In this document: in pieces, positions 33,768-43,218 of the stretch
Numbering within the stretch: the stretch's first letter is position 1
Layout: the number at the start of each line of letters is the position of its first letter
Assembly (NCBI RefSeq): GCF_040839445.1
Contig: NZ_JBDPGJ010000002.1
Span: forward strand, 62,001-126,000
DNA length: 64,000 nucleotides
Direction of reading: 5' to 3'
Origin: Aquibium pacificus
GTDB taxonomy: Bacteria > Pseudomonadota > Alphaproteobacteria > Rhizobiales > Rhizobiaceae
Made by a program: the position numbers and the translations under genes
Notes under the pieces: generated by a model
What the model was told of the DNA's origin: nothing
The model's input: only the letters and a program-made list of their open reading frames with translations
Database searches by the model: none

Positions 33768-35165
33768 TCAGACCGCTTGGGCGAAGAGACTGTTTGCACC
33801 CGTCCGCATGATTCGTACGTCGACAATGTCGCCGATTTCACCGGGCTTTTCATCAAGAATCACCGGCATCAGCCAAGGCGATCTCCCGACCCACTGGCCG
33901 TGCGAGCGCCCCGGCTTCTCGATGAGCACGTTCGTCAGTCGTCCTACCAGTCCGGCGGCGAAATCCCCTTGCTGCTCGGTCAGAAGGGCCTGCAGCCGCT
34001 GGAGCCTTTCGCTCTTGACGCCTTCATCGACGTGAGACTCCATATCGGCCCCCGGTGTTCCGGGCCGCGGCGAATATTTGAAGGAGAAAGCCTGCACGAA
34101 TGTGACATTGCGGACGATGCGCAGCGTATCCTCGAAATCGTCGTCGGTTTCCCCCGGAAAACCGACGATGAAGTCGCCCGACAGAGCGATGTCCGGCCGG
34201 GCAGCGCGGATGCGGTCGATCAGGCGCATGTAGTCGTCGGCCGTATGGCGGCGGTTCATCGCCTTCAGGATGCGATCCGACCCGGACTGGATCGGCAGGT
34301 GCAGGTAGGGCATCAGCACGTCCAGGTCGCGATGGGCGGCGATCAGGCCGTCATCCATGTCGCGCGGATGGCTGGTCGTGTAGCGCAAACGTGCGATGCC
34401 TGGTATCTCGGCAAGCCGGAAGAGCAGTTCGCCCAGGCCCCATCGCCGGCCGCCCGGTCCCTCGCCATGCCAGGCGTTGACGTTCTGGCCGAGCAGGGTG
34501 ATCTCGCGCACGCCGGCATGCGCCAGCCGTTCGGCCTCGGCGACGATCTGCGCCACCGGGCGCGAAACTTCGGAGCCGCGCGTGTAGGGCACCACGCAGA
34601 AGGTGCAGAATTTGTCGCAACCCTCCTGCACGGTCAGGAAAGCGGTGACGCCGCGGCCGCGGACGGATGCCTCGCGGAGCTGCGGAAGGTGCTCGAACTT
34701 GTCTTCCAGCGCGTAGTCCGTCTCGAGCACGCGGTTGCCCGCGCGGGCGCGGCGAACCGCGTCCGGCAGGCGGTGGTAGGTCTGGGGGCCGATCACGATG
34801 TCGACCGCGGGCGCGCGGCGCATGATCTCCTCGCCCTCGGCCTGAGCAACGCAGCCGGCAACGCCGATGAGCGTCTCGCGCCCCGCCTTCGCACGCTCCG
34901 CCTTGATGCGGCGGATGCGGCCGAGTTCCGAATAGACCTTCTCGGCCGCCTTCTCGCGGATGTGGCACGTGTTGAGCAGCACCAGATCCGCGTCGTCGGG
35001 CGTGTCGGTCGCGACATAGCCGTCCGCCGCCAGCGCATCGGTCATGCGCTGGGAATCATACACGTTCATCTGGCAGCCATAGGTCTTGACGAAGACCCTC
35101 TTGACCGCGTCGGGACGCTGCTGGACGAGCGCTTCCAGCCCGCCTGAAAGGTTGGTTTCGTTCAT
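33768..35165 (-). CDS. miaB: tRNA-2-methylthio-N6-dimethylallyladenosine synthase
   Basis: MiaB is a radical-SAM enzyme that methylthiolates isopentenyladenosine at tRNA position 37. The 465-residue protein has the N-terminal UPF0004 domain with its cluster cysteines (FVKTYGCQMNVYDSQRM, NTCHIREKAAEKVYSE, IGVAGCVAQAEGEEI), the radical-SAM motif CDKFCTFCVVPYTRG near residue 185, and a C-terminal TRAM domain (residues ~400-465). It leads the miaB-phoH-ybeY-corC cluster, with 30 bases to phoH. Confidence 0.95.
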   Translation of the reverse strand: MNETNLSGGLEALVQQRPDAVKRVFVKTYGCQMNVYDSQRMTDALAADGYVATDTPDDADLVLLNTCHIREKAAEKVYSELGRIRRIKAERAKAGRETLIGVAGCVAQAEGEEIMRRAPAVDIVIGPQTYHRLPDAVRRARAGNRVLETDYALEDKFEHLPQLREASVRGRGVTAFLTVQEGCDKFCTFCVVPYTRGSEVSRPVAQIVAEAERLAHAGVREITLLGQNVNAWHGEGPGGRRWGLGELLFRLAEIPGIARLRYTTSHPRDMDDGLIAAHRDLDVLMPYLHLPIQSGSDRILKAMNRRHTADDYMRLIDRIRAARPDIALSGDFIVGFPGETDDDFEDTLRIVRNVTFVQAFSFKYSPRPGTPGADMESHVDEGVKSERLQRLQALLTEQQGDFAAGLVGRLTNVLIEKPGRSHGQWVGRSPWLMPVILDEKPGEIGDIVDVRIMRTGANSLFAQAV

Positions 35166-35222
35166 GGCGCCGCTATTAGCGTTTTTTGAATGCGAGGGAC
35201 AGGGTCAATGTCTCCCGAAACG

Positions 35223-35249
35223 AAAAGCCGCGCCCGTTCCGGGCGCGGC
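35223..35249 (-). terminator. Intrinsic terminator after the chemoreceptor gene
   Basis: A perfect 10-bp GC stem (GCCGCGCCCG / CGGGCGCGGC, loop of 3) is followed on the minus strand by TTTTCGTTTC. It lies 34 bases past the stop of the MCP gene and before miaB, so it should end MCP transcription and insulate miaB. Confidence 0.85.
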
Positions 35250-35282
35250 ATCACCGTCCTTCGTCAAGCGAGCGAGCGAGCG

Positions 35283-37211
35283 CTAGAATTCTTCCCAGCC
35301 GTCCGGATCGTCGGCCTGCGTCGCCGCAGCGGCGGACTGCCCGCGACCGCCGACCGTCTTCAGTTGCGGTACCGGCGCGGCCGGCGCACGACGGCCGGAT
35401 ACCGCGGCGGCAGCGCGACTTGCGGAAAATCCGTCTCCCACCCTGAAGCGCGCAACGAGTTCGGCGAGCTGCTCGGCCTCGCGCGCCAGCGAATGGCTGG
35501 CCGCCGTGGACTGCTCGACCATGGCCGCGTTCTGCTGCGTCACCTGGTCCATCTGGTTGACCGCGGTGTTGACCTCAGCCAGCCCCGTCGACTGTTCCTG
35601 CGTGGAGTGGGAAATCTTTTCCACCAGGGAGGACATCTCGGTCACCTGGTTCGCGATCAGTTCAAGCACCTCGCCGGTCTGGCCGACCAGCGCGACGCCT
35701 TCGTTGACCTGCTCGGTCGAGGTGGAAATCAGGGCCTTGATCTCCTTCGCGGCTTCGGCCGAGCGCTGCGCCAGCGCCCTGACCTCCTGGGCGACGACCG
35801 CGAAACCCCGGCCGGCCTCGCCGGCACGCGCCGCCTCGACGCCCGCATTGAGCGCGAGGAGGTTCGTCTGGAAGGCGATCTCGTCGATGACGCCGATGAT
35901 CCGGCCGATCTGTTCGGACGACTTCTCGATCTGCGACATTGCCTCGACAGCCTGCCTCACCACCTTGCCGGACTTCTCCGCCCCGGCCTTGGCCTCGTTC
36001 GAAACCCTGGAGACCTGGCGCGCGCCGTCGGCGGTCTGCCTGACGGTCGAGGTGATCTCGTCGAGAGCCGCCGCCGTCTCCTCCAGGCTCGCAGCCTGCT
36101 GCTCGGTGCGGCGGGACAGGTCGTCGGCCGCCTGGCTGATCTCGCCCGAGCCCGTCTTCAGTGCCGAAACCGCCCCGGTGACGGAGGACATCGTCGCCTG
36201 CAACTGCGCGATGGCGGAGTTGAAGTCGTCCTTCAGCTTCTGGGTCTTGGATGAAAACTGGGCTTCGATGCGATGGGTCAGGTCACCGCTCGCGAGGCTT
36301 GCCAGGCCGGCGGCGAGCGCCGTCACCGCGACATGATCCTCCTGAGCCTCCCGCGCCTTCTCGGCTTCGGTGCGATTGCGTTCGGCTTCCGCTCCCTCGC
36401 GGATCTCCACCGACCGCGCCTCGAGGCGCAGCTTCTCGATCGCCGCATCCTTGAAGACCTGCACCGCCTGCGCCATCCGGCCGATCTCGTCCCGGCGGCC
36501 CGTCGCGGGGACCTCGACCTCGTGGTCTCCCTCGGCCAGCCGGCCCATGGTCCCGGTGAGACCGCGGATCGGGGTGGCGATCATGCGCGCGAGAAGGAAG
36601 CCGACTCCGCCGGCCATCAGCACGGAGACGATCAGCCCGACCCACAAGGCGAAGCGCGCGTCGTCGACCGACGATGTCAGCGCCTGCGCAGCGAGCGCGT
36701 TCTTTTCGACCTCCTGCCCGATCACGAGGTCGATACCATCCTCGATGGGGGCAATGAGTTCGTCCGCCTTCCCGTCGTGACCGACCATTTCGATGGCCTT
36801 GAAGCGGGAGGCGGGATCGCGCATCAGCCGTTTGCCTTCTTCGAAGACCTCGGTCCGGTAGACATCGAGGGCCGACGTCACCTTGTCGAGTTCGGCCGCC
36901 GTCTCCGGGGCTGCGTCCAGTTGCTTCAGCTCGCCGATCCTTTGGCGAAGGGTGTTCTCATGATGATCGAGGCGCCCGAGATAATAGTCGTCCTGCGACA
37001 GGAGGTAGCCGCGCCAGGAATTCTCCACGCGGGCCAGCGCCATCCGCGCGTTCATCGCCGCGCCTGCCATCAGCTTGGACTGCTCTGCAGCGGCGGCGGC
37101 ATTGCTGATCTTTCCCAGATGCGACAATGCCGCGGCGCTCATCGCCACGATGATCGCCACCACCGCCAGGAAACCCAATCCCAGCTTGCCGGATATCTTG
37201 AGGTTCTTCAT
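35283..37211 (-). CDS. Methyl-accepting chemotaxis protein with C-terminal WEEF tether
   Basis: A 642-residue membrane chemoreceptor. There is a first membrane helix at about residues 10-30 (GLGFLAVVAIIVAMSAAALS) and a periplasmic four-helix-type sensor at 31-185. The second membrane helix is at about 188-210 (FALWVGLIVSVLMAGGVGFL). HAMP domains follow near 210-262 and, by composition, 300-350. The signalling domain carries the hairpin tip IDEIAFQTNLLALNAGVEAA and RGFAVVAQEVRALAQRSAEA. The last residues, DGWEEF, resemble the NWETF pentapeptide that recruits CheR and CheB. The gene interrupts the usual plsC-miaB neighbourhood. A GGGACTGGG stretch lies upstream of the ATG, and a strong terminator follows. 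Confidence 0.94.
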   Translation of the reverse strand: MKNLKISGKLGLGFLAVVAIIVAMSAAALSHLGKISNAAAAAEQSKLMAGAAMNARMALARVENSWRGYLLSQDDYYLGRLDHHENTLRQRIGELKQLDAAPETAAELDKVTSALDVYRTEVFEEGKRLMRDPASRFKAIEMVGHDGKADELIAPIEDGIDLVIGQEVEKNALAAQALTSSVDDARFALWVGLIVSVLMAGGVGFLLARMIATPIRGLTGTMGRLAEGDHEVEVPATGRRDEIGRMAQAVQVFKDAAIEKLRLEARSVEIREGAEAERNRTEAEKAREAQEDHVAVTALAAGLASLASGDLTHRIEAQFSSKTQKLKDDFNSAIAQLQATMSSVTGAVSALKTGSGEISQAADDLSRRTEQQAASLEETAAALDEITSTVRQTADGARQVSRVSNEAKAGAEKSGKVVRQAVEAMSQIEKSSEQIGRIIGVIDEIAFQTNLLALNAGVEAARAGEAGRGFAVVAQEVRALAQRSAEAAKEIKALISTSTEQVNEGVALVGQTGEVLELIANQVTEMSSLVEKISHSTQEQSTGLAEVNTAVNQMDQVTQQNAAMVEQSTAASHSLAREAEQLAELVARFRVGDGFSASRAAAAVSGRRAPAAPVPQLKTVGGRGQSAAAATQADDPDGWEEF

Positions 37212-37427
37212 CGATCCCAGTCCCCGTTGCGGCGGTCATCGCGCTGCCGCAAAACCCTCGTTCTTGCCGGCTTTTCCTCGAAACACCCCCGTGTTCTCCC
37301 CGATCGTCAAAGGCGAACCGGAGACGGAAGAAAAGCCGCTCGAAAATGGCTACGTGTACCAACTAAAATTTGAGTTAATTACGTTACGTCATGTTGTTGT
37401 TTGCCGCGCCGGCCGTCTTGCGGAAGC

Positions 37428-38234
37428 TCAGTGAGGACTGCGCAGGATCTCTGCCATCTTCGCGCGGACGACTGCTTCGATCTCCAGCGCCACGTTCTTG
37501 CGCTTGCTGCGGACCGTGAAGGGGACCGGCTCGCCGAAATGTACCTCGACGTCCATCGCGCCCTCCCGGATCAAGGCCCCGAGATGCGGAACGAGGTCGC
37601 TTTCGCCGATCCAGGCGGCATGGGTGCGGTGAAGTCGTCCCATCGGCATGCCCTGCAGCCGCGTGTAGGCGATGGTCACGGGCTGGATGTGGACCGTCTC
37701 GATCTCGAGACGCTTGCCGGCATCGCTCACGAGGGCCGCCTGCGCTGCGCCGAAGAGGGTGCTCTTGAACGGCATCACGATGTTTCCGTCCGACGTCGTG
37801 CCTTCGGCGAAAAGCACCATGACCGTTCCCTCGGCAAGCCGATCGCCCAGTTCGTTCGCCTGCTTGCGAGAACTCCTCGTCCGGTTGCGCTCGACGAAGA
37901 CGCTGCGCTGGAGCTTCGCGAACAAGCCGAAGACGGGCCAGTCCGCCATGTCGGACTTCGCCACGAAGCTCATCGGCGCGAGCGAACTGAGGACGACGAT
38001 GTCAGTCCAGGAAACGTGATTGGCCACGAGCAGCAATGGCCTGTCGGCGGCCGGACGGCCGGATACGCGAACGGAGATTCCCAGGAGACGCCGGGCCATG
38101 CCGTGGAAGAGCCGGGGAATCGTTCCGGGGTGCGGTATCCCGGTCCGCAGCGCCACGATCTGCACCGGAATCCCGATCAGGCTCGCAATGGTCACGCAGA
38201 GCAGAACCAGCCCCGTCCTCGTCCATCCGATCAT
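37428..38234 (-). CDS. plsC: 1-acyl-sn-glycerol-3-phosphate acyltransferase
   Basis: PlsC acylates lysophosphatidic acid to phosphatidic acid in membrane lipid synthesis. The 268-residue protein has an N-terminal membrane segment (VLLCVTIASLIGIPVQIVAL), the catalytic H-x4-D in LLVANHVSWTDIVVLS near residue 75, FVERNRTRSS, and the glycerophosphate site VMVLFAEGTTSDG near residue 140. Acyltransferases of this kind can also act in ornithine-lipid synthesis (OlsA), and the sequence alone does not separate the two. It lies 48 bases after rimI on the same strand. Confidence 0.9.
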   Translation of the reverse strand: MIGWTRTGLVLLCVTIASLIGIPVQIVALRTGIPHPGTIPRLFHGMARRLLGISVRVSGRPAADRPLLLVANHVSWTDIVVLSSLAPMSFVAKSDMADWPVFGLFAKLQRSVFVERNRTRSSRKQANELGDRLAEGTVMVLFAEGTTSDGNIVMPFKSTLFGAAQAALVSDAGKRLEIETVHIQPVTIAYTRLQGMPMGRLHRTHAAWIGESDLVPHLGALIREGAMDVEVHFGEPVPFTVRSKRKNVALEIEAVVRAKMAEILRSPH

Positions 38235-38282
38235 GCCTGCAGCTATCCCCGCCGGATCGAACCCATGCTCCGCCCTGTGGAC

Positions 38283-38777
38283 CTAGCGAAGATCGCGGCG
38301 CATGACGAGGGCCGTCGTCGGCGCGGCACCCGGATGCGCGTAGTAGGCTGGACGCCTGGCCACCTCCCGGAAACGCATTCGCCGGTAGAGCGCCAGGGCA
38401 GCGAGATTGGTCTCGTCGACCTCGAGGAAGAGCGCTTCGGCTCGCTGGTGATAGAGTTGCCGCAACACGGCGTCCATGAGAGCCCATCCCAGACCGCCGC
38501 CGCGGAAGGAACGCGCGACCGTGATTGTCAGGATCTCGGCCTCGCCAGCCGCCTGGCGCGCGAGCACGAAGCCGGCCGGGAGCGCGGCAGGGCGGCCGAT
38601 TTCCCGCGCGGCGAAGCCGAACACCGGCTCCTGATCGAGAAGCCCGGCGAATTCGACGGCGGTCCAGGGCCTGGAGAAATCCTCCTGGTGCAGCAGCGCC
38701 ATCGCCGTGGTGTCGCGGACCGCGAGCGGATCGATCAGGAACTCCCTCTTCCTGCCATTGATGAAGGGCACCCGCAT
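38283..38777 (-). CDS. rimI: Ribosomal-protein-alanine N-acetyltransferase (RimI-like)
   Basis: A 164-residue GNAT acetyltransferase. In the core, EAEILTITVARSFRGGGLGW is the acetyl-CoA-binding strand and loop (RxxGxG-type), followed by LFLEVDETNLAALALYRRMRF and a C-terminal RRPAYYAH, all typical of RimI. Its ATG overlaps the tsaB stop by one base (TGATG), so the two are translationally coupled; tsaB-rimI pairing is widespread. RimI N-acetylates ribosomal protein S18 in E. coli. Confidence 0.92.
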   Translation of the reverse strand: MRVPFINGRKREFLIDPLAVRDTTAMALLHQEDFSRPWTAVEFAGLLDQEPVFGFAAREIGRPAALPAGFVLARQAAGEAEILTITVARSFRGGGLGWALMDAVLRQLYHQRAEALFLEVDETNLAALALYRRMRFREVARRPAYYAHPGAAPTTALVMRRDLR

Positions 38778-39457
38778 CAGGCGGTCCTTCTCGGCAATGC
38801 GAAACCTTCCTGGGGGCGGGCATCCGCGCCGCGAAGATAGAGCGGCCGGGGCTTTTCGGCAGCCAGACCGCCGGTCGCCGCGAGCGCGGCATAGCTGGCG
38901 ATGTCGGCCGTCCGCTCTCGACCGGCGATGTCGAGTGGAACGCGCGCGGCATCGCGGACGATATCCGCGCCGGAGCCGGAGAGGACGAACCCATGCTCGT
39001 TCGCCAGCCGCGCCGCGTCCTCCGCGTACATGATCGCCGGCGGGACGAGGACCGCGCCGTCGAGGCCATAGATCGCAACGTAGAGTTCTTCGCGCCTGGC
39101 GTCGAGAACGGACATGACGCTCCGCGCGGGGAACGTTTGTCGCGCCTCGAGCGCGATCCCCGCCAGCGTGGTCACGCCGACCGCCGGTACCTTCAGCGCC
39201 AGTGCCAGCCCCCTGGCGGTGGCCACGCCGATGCGGACGCCGGTGAACGATCCCGGTCCGACCGACACCGCGATCCCCTCCAGATCATGGTAGCCGGTCT
39301 GCGCGGCCGCGAGCGCCCGTTCGATGACGCCCATGAGGGTTTCCGCATGGCCCTTGCCAATGTCGAGCACTTGGCGGCCGAGTTCGCGCGCGCAATCGCC
39401 TTCATAGACGCACGCGGCGCAGAGTTCGGCGGCCGTGTCGATCGCGAGGAGCTTCAT
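38777..39457 (-). CDS. tsaB: tRNA threonylcarbamoyladenosine biosynthesis protein TsaB
   Basis: TsaB (YeaZ) is an ASKHA-fold partner of TsaD needed for the t6A37 modification of tRNAs that read ANN codons. The 226-residue protein begins KLLAIDTAAELCAACVYEGD and has GHAETLMGVIERAL, AVSVGPGSFTGVRIGVATAR and SVLDARREELYVAIYG, all typical. ATG 39457 has TAAGGG upstream and gives the canonical MKLLAIDT start. It heads the tsaB-rimI-plsC run. Confidence 0.94.
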   Translation of the reverse strand: MKLLAIDTAAELCAACVYEGDCARELGRQVLDIGKGHAETLMGVIERALAAAQTGYHDLEGIAVSVGPGSFTGVRIGVATARGLALALKVPAVGVTTLAGIALEARQTFPARSVMSVLDARREELYVAIYGLDGAVLVPPAIMYAEDAARLANEHGFVLSGSGADIVRDAARVPLDIAGRERTADIASYAALAATGGLAAEKPRPLYLRGADARPQEGFALPRRTA

Positions 39458-39593
39458 TTTTCGACCCTTAGGCAAATGGCCGGGCTTGGACAAGCGCTAC
39501 GAAAGTGCCTGTCTCGACCGCCGCGGCAATCGCCTTGCAATTCCGCCATGGGACGTATTGGATTTGCTGCATATGAAAATCCGGGAGGAAGCA

Positions 39594-40028
39594 ATGAAGA
39601 CTTTCCATTTCGTCGCCGTAGTCGCGCTTGCCCTGACGACGTTTTGTGCGCAGGCGGAGGAGGCGGAGCACAGGCTCGCCATACATGTCGACCAGAACGA
39701 TCCGGCTGTAATGAACCTGGCTCTCAACAATGCCCAGAACGTGAAGGCCTACTATGCGACGCAAGGCGAGGACGTGGCGATCGAGATCGTCGCCTATGGG
39801 CCGGGTCTCAACATGTACGTCGCCGATAGTCCGGTGAAGGACCGCATCTCGGCGATGGCGAAGGAGAGTCCGGACGTGGAGTTTTCCGCCTGCGGCAACA
39901 CGCTCGCGGCGATGACGAAGAAGGCCGGCAAGGACATTCCCCTGCTTTCGGAGGCGCACATCGTGCCTTCCGGCGTGGTTCGCCTGATGGAGTTGCAGGA
40001 GCAGGGCTGGTCCTACGTCCGTCCCTGA
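39594..40028 (+). CDS. Exported DsrE-family protein
   Basis: A 144-residue protein with a signal peptide (residues ~1-21, TFHFVAVVALALTTFCAQAE) and a mature DsrE-like fold. Features are RLAIHVDQNDPAVMNLALNN, an IEIVAYGPGLNMYVAD strand, and FSACGNTLAAMTKKAG with a conserved Cys. Periplasmic DsrE-like proteins are often near sulfur-oxidation genes, but none is next to this one. A strong GGGAGG precedes the ATG. It is divergent from tsaB and converges with glcB. Confidence 0.85.
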   Translation: MKTFHFVAVVALALTTFCAQAEEAEHRLAIHVDQNDPAVMNLALNNAQNVKAYYATQGEDVAIEIVAYGPGLNMYVADSPVKDRISAMAKESPDVEFSACGNTLAAMTKKAGKDIPLLSEAHIVPSGVVRLMELQEQGWSYVRP

Positions 40029-40053
40029 CCGAGGCGGCACCGGGTCGTCGGAC

Positions 40054-40076
40054 GGCGCCCTGTCTCGCCGGGCGCC
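40054..40076. terminator. Possible bidirectional terminator hairpin between the DsrE-family gene and glcB
   Basis: GGCGCCC and GGGCGCC form a 7-bp stem around a 9-base loop, in the 48-base gap between two convergent genes. No T-run follows on either strand, so it is only a plausible rho-independent element. Confidence 0.4.
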
Positions 40077-42266
40077 TCAGCCCGCCCGTTCGCGCGCCTT
40101 CAGTTCCAGCCTGCGTGCATGCAGCACCGGTTCGGTGTAGCCGTTCGGCTGCTCGCGCCCCTTGAAGACGAGGTCGCAGGCGGCCTGGAAGGCGATAGAG
40201 CTGTCGAAGTCGGGCGCCATCGGGCGGTAGAGCGGATCGCCGGCGTTCTGGCGATCCACGACGGCAGCCATTCGCTTCATCGTCTCCATCACCTGTTCCT
40301 TCGTGCACACGCCATGGTGCAGCCAGTTCGCCATGTGCTGCGAGGAGATGCGCAGCGTCGCGCGGTCTTCCATCAGGCCGACATCGTTGATGTCGGGCAC
40401 TTTCGAGCAGCCGACGCCCTGGTCGATCCAGCGCACGACGTAGCCGAGAATGCCTTGCGCATTGTTGTCGAGTTCCTTCTGGATCTCCTCCGGCGTCCAG
40501 TTCGGCCGCACTGCAACGGGCACCGACAGGATATCGTCGAGCTTCGCTCTTCCCCTCTTCTTCAGCCCCGCCTGCACGTCCACGACATCGACCTTGTGGT
40601 AGTGCGTGGCGTGCAGCGTCGCCGCCGTGGGCGACGGCACCCAGGCGGTGTTGGCGCCGGCCTTCGGATGTCCGATCTTCTGTTCCAGCATGGCGGCCAT
40701 CAGGTCGGGCATGGCCCACATGCCCTTGCCGATCTGGGCATGGCCGGCCAGGCCGCATTCCAGCCCGATGTCGACGTTCCAGTTCTCGTAGGCCTGGATC
40801 CAGGCGGCCTGCTTCATGTCGCCCTTGCGAATCATCGGGCCGGCCTCCATCGAGGTATGGATCTCGTCGCCGGTGCGGTCGAGGAAGCCGGTGTTGATGA
40901 AGACCACGCGATCCTTCGCCGCGCGGATCGCCGCCTTGAGGTTCACCGTCGTGCGGCGCTCCTCGTCCATGATGCCCATCTTGATCGTGTTGCGCTCCAT
41001 GCCCAGCACATCCTCCACGCGGGCGAATATCTCGACGGCGAAGGCGACCTCGTCAGGCCCGTGCATCTTCGGCTTGACGACGTACATGGAACCAGCGCGG
41101 CTGTTCTTGCGGCGTCCGTTCGGGCCGCCTGGACGACCGACGTCGTGCAGCGCGATCGCGGCGGTCATCATGGCATCCATGATGCCTTCCGGCACCTCGT
41201 TGCCGTCGCGGTCGAGGATGGCCGGATTGGTCATCAGGTGGCCTACGTTGCGCACGAGCATCAGCGAGCGGCAGATCACCTCGAAGGTCGAGCCGTCCGG
41301 CGCCGTGTAGTCGAGATCGGGATTGAGCTTGCGGACGAAGCTCTTGCCGCCCTTGGCGACCTCCTCGGTCAGGTCTCCCTTCATCAGGCCGAGCCAGTTG
41401 CGGTAGACGACGACCTTGTCCTCGGCGTCGACGGCGGCGACCGAATCCTCGCAATCCATGATCGTGGTGATGGCCGATTCAAGCCAGACGTCGGAGATAT
41501 TGGCCGGATCGGCCTTGCCAATGGCGGAACTCGCGTCGATCAGCACCTCGACCAGCAGCCCGTTCTTCCTCAGGAGGAACTGCGACGGCGCCGAGGGCGA
41601 GCCGAGATAGCCGGCGAACTGGGCGCCATCTGTGAGGCCGGTCATGCGTCCGTCGACCAGCGTGACGGCAAGGCGGCCCATGGCGACATCGAACGACTTC
41701 GCCTCCGTCCAGGACGCGCCGTCCAGCGGCGCGCTCTCGTCGAGGAACGCTCTCGCCCAGGCGATGACCTTATCGCCCCGCTTCGGGTTGTAGGCCTTGC
41801 CCTTCTCCGCGCCGTCGGCCTCGGAAATGGCATCGGTGCCATAGAGCGCATCGTAGAGCGATCCCCAGCGCGCATTGGCGGCATTGAGCGCATAGCGCGC
41901 GTTCATCACCGGCACGACGAGCTGTGGCCCGGCGATGGTTGCGATCTCCGGGTCGACATTCGCGGTCGAGACGGAGAAATCCGGTCCTTCGGGCAGCAGA
42001 TAGCCGATCTCGGAGAGGAAGGCCTTGTAGGCATCGAGATCCGAAGGGGCGCCGTTCTCGCGGTGCCATGCGTCGATCCTGGCCTGCATGTCATCGCGCT
42101 TTGCAAGCAGCGCGCGGTTCTTCGGCGCCAGATCGTGGACGATGGCGGACAAGCCGGACCAGAATTCTCCGGCATCGACGCCGGTGCCCGGAAGCGCCTC
42201 GCCGACCATGAAATCGTGCAGTTCGCGCGCGATCCGAAGGCCGTCGATCTCGATGCGGTCGGTCAT
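40077..42266 (-). CDS. glcB: Malate synthase G
   Basis: GlcB condenses glyoxylate with acetyl-CoA to malate, for growth on C2 compounds and fatty acids. The 729-residue length and sequence are the G isoform. Visible parts include LDESAPLDGASWTEAKSF, SAITTIMDCEDSVAAVDAED, the CoA and glyoxylate core KPKMHGPDEVAFAVEIFARV, GIMDEERRTTVNLKAAIRAA with the catalytic Arg, FLDRTGDEIHTSMEAGPMI and ALKGAMWAMPDLMA-like residues (KGMWAMPDLMAAMLEQKIGH). It stands alone, without aceA beside it. GGGAG lies 9 bases before the ATG. Confidence 0.97.
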   Translation of the reverse strand: MTDRIEIDGLRIARELHDFMVGEALPGTGVDAGEFWSGLSAIVHDLAPKNRALLAKRDDMQARIDAWHRENGAPSDLDAYKAFLSEIGYLLPEGPDFSVSTANVDPEIATIAGPQLVVPVMNARYALNAANARWGSLYDALYGTDAISEADGAEKGKAYNPKRGDKVIAWARAFLDESAPLDGASWTEAKSFDVAMGRLAVTLVDGRMTGLTDGAQFAGYLGSPSAPSQFLLRKNGLLVEVLIDASSAIGKADPANISDVWLESAITTIMDCEDSVAAVDAEDKVVVYRNWLGLMKGDLTEEVAKGGKSFVRKLNPDLDYTAPDGSTFEVICRSLMLVRNVGHLMTNPAILDRDGNEVPEGIMDAMMTAAIALHDVGRPGGPNGRRKNSRAGSMYVVKPKMHGPDEVAFAVEIFARVEDVLGMERNTIKMGIMDEERRTTVNLKAAIRAAKDRVVFINTGFLDRTGDEIHTSMEAGPMIRKGDMKQAAWIQAYENWNVDIGLECGLAGHAQIGKGMWAMPDLMAAMLEQKIGHPKAGANTAWVPSPTAATLHATHYHKVDVVDVQAGLKKRGRAKLDDILSVPVAVRPNWTPEEIQKELDNNAQGILGYVVRWIDQGVGCSKVPDINDVGLMEDRATLRISSQHMANWLHHGVCTKEQVMETMKRMAAVVDRQNAGDPLYRPMAPDFDSSIAFQAACDLVFKGREQPNGYTEPVLHARRLELKARERAG

Positions 42267-42402
42267 GAAGCGTTCTCCCGGTCAAAAGCTCTGTCGCGGT
42301 CGCCAGCCGGACCGCGTGTTCCCCTTCAGGTAGCGTTCACCACAAGGGAGCGCGGGCGTCAATCTCCAGACCGAGGCGGGGTCCGGAGATGGACCGGACG
42401 AG

Positions 42403-43218
42403 CTACGCGGCCGAAATCCCGAGAACGTCGAACATGGAGTAGAGCCCGGGCTTGCGACAGCGCGCCCACAAGGCCGCCTTCACGGCGCCGCGGGCGAAGA
42501 TCGTGCGGTCCTCGGCAAGATGGCCGAGCACGATCCGCTCGCCCTCGCCCGCGAAAATCACCTGGTGTTCTCCCACCACAGAACCGCCTCGCAGGGTGGC
42601 GAATCCGATCGACCCCTGCGGGCGCGGCCCCGTGTGTCCGTCGCGCGAGCGCACGGCGTTGTCGCGCAGATCGACCTTACGGCCGCTCGCCGCCGCCTCG
42701 CCCAGCATCAGAGCCGTCCCCGAAGGGGCATCCACCTTGTGCCGGTGATGCATCTCAAGAACCTCGATATCGAAGCCAGCATCGAGCGCTTTGGCAGCCT
42801 GCGAGACGAGCGCGCTCAAGAGATTGACGCCGAGGCTCATGTTGCCCGATTTCACGATGGCCGCGTGGCGCGCCGCGGCTTCGATTGCCGCGTCGTCCTC
42901 GGGCGAGCAACCCGTCGTCCCGATCACGTGAGCGATCCGGGCCTGTGCCGCGTAGCCCGCGAATTCCACGGAAGCCTTCGGCACGGTGAAATCTAACACG
43001 CCGTCCGCCTTGGCGAAGGCCGGCAGCGGATCGTCGCCGATCGCGACGCCGATGTTGCCGATGCCGGCGAGTTCTCCGATGTCGCGGCCGACGGCCTCCG
43101 ATCCGGGGCGTTCGATCGCGGCCGCAACCCGCGCACCTTCGATCTGGTGGATCGCGCGCACGAGCGTCAGTCCCATACGCCCGGCGGCGCCCACCACGAC
43201 GAGGTTCATGTCGCTCAT
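42403..43218 (-). CDS. dapB: 4-hydroxy-tetrahydrodipicolinate reductase
   Basis: DapB reduces the dihydrodipicolinate-level intermediate with NAD(P)H in lysine and diaminopimelate synthesis. The 271-residue protein has the dinucleotide loop VVVGAAGRMGLTLVRAI, GTTGCSPEDDAAIEAAA, and the catalytic His/Lys segment LEMHHRHKVDAPSGTALML. Its ATG overlaps the stop of the upstream ABC-exporter gene by 4 bases, so it is translationally coupled to that gene. Confidence 0.95.
   Translation of the reverse strand: MSDMNLVVVGAAGRMGLTLVRAIHQIEGARVAAAIERPGSEAVGRDIGELAGIGNIGVAIGDDPLPAFAKADGVLDFTVPKASVEFAGYAAQARIAHVIGTTGCSPEDDAAIEAAARHAAIVKSGNMSLGVNLLSALVSQAAKALDAGFDIEVLEMHHRHKVDAPSGTALMLGEAAASGRKVDLRDNAVRSRDGHTGPRPQGSIGFATLRGGSVVGEHQVIFAGEGERIVLGHLAEDRTIFARGAVKAALWARCRKPGLYSMFDVLGISAA

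Noticed and set aside
40119..42827. Plus-strand frame of about 900 codons opposite glcB and dapB
   Set aside because: Antisense shadow of malate synthase G and dapB, both clear by motif and length.
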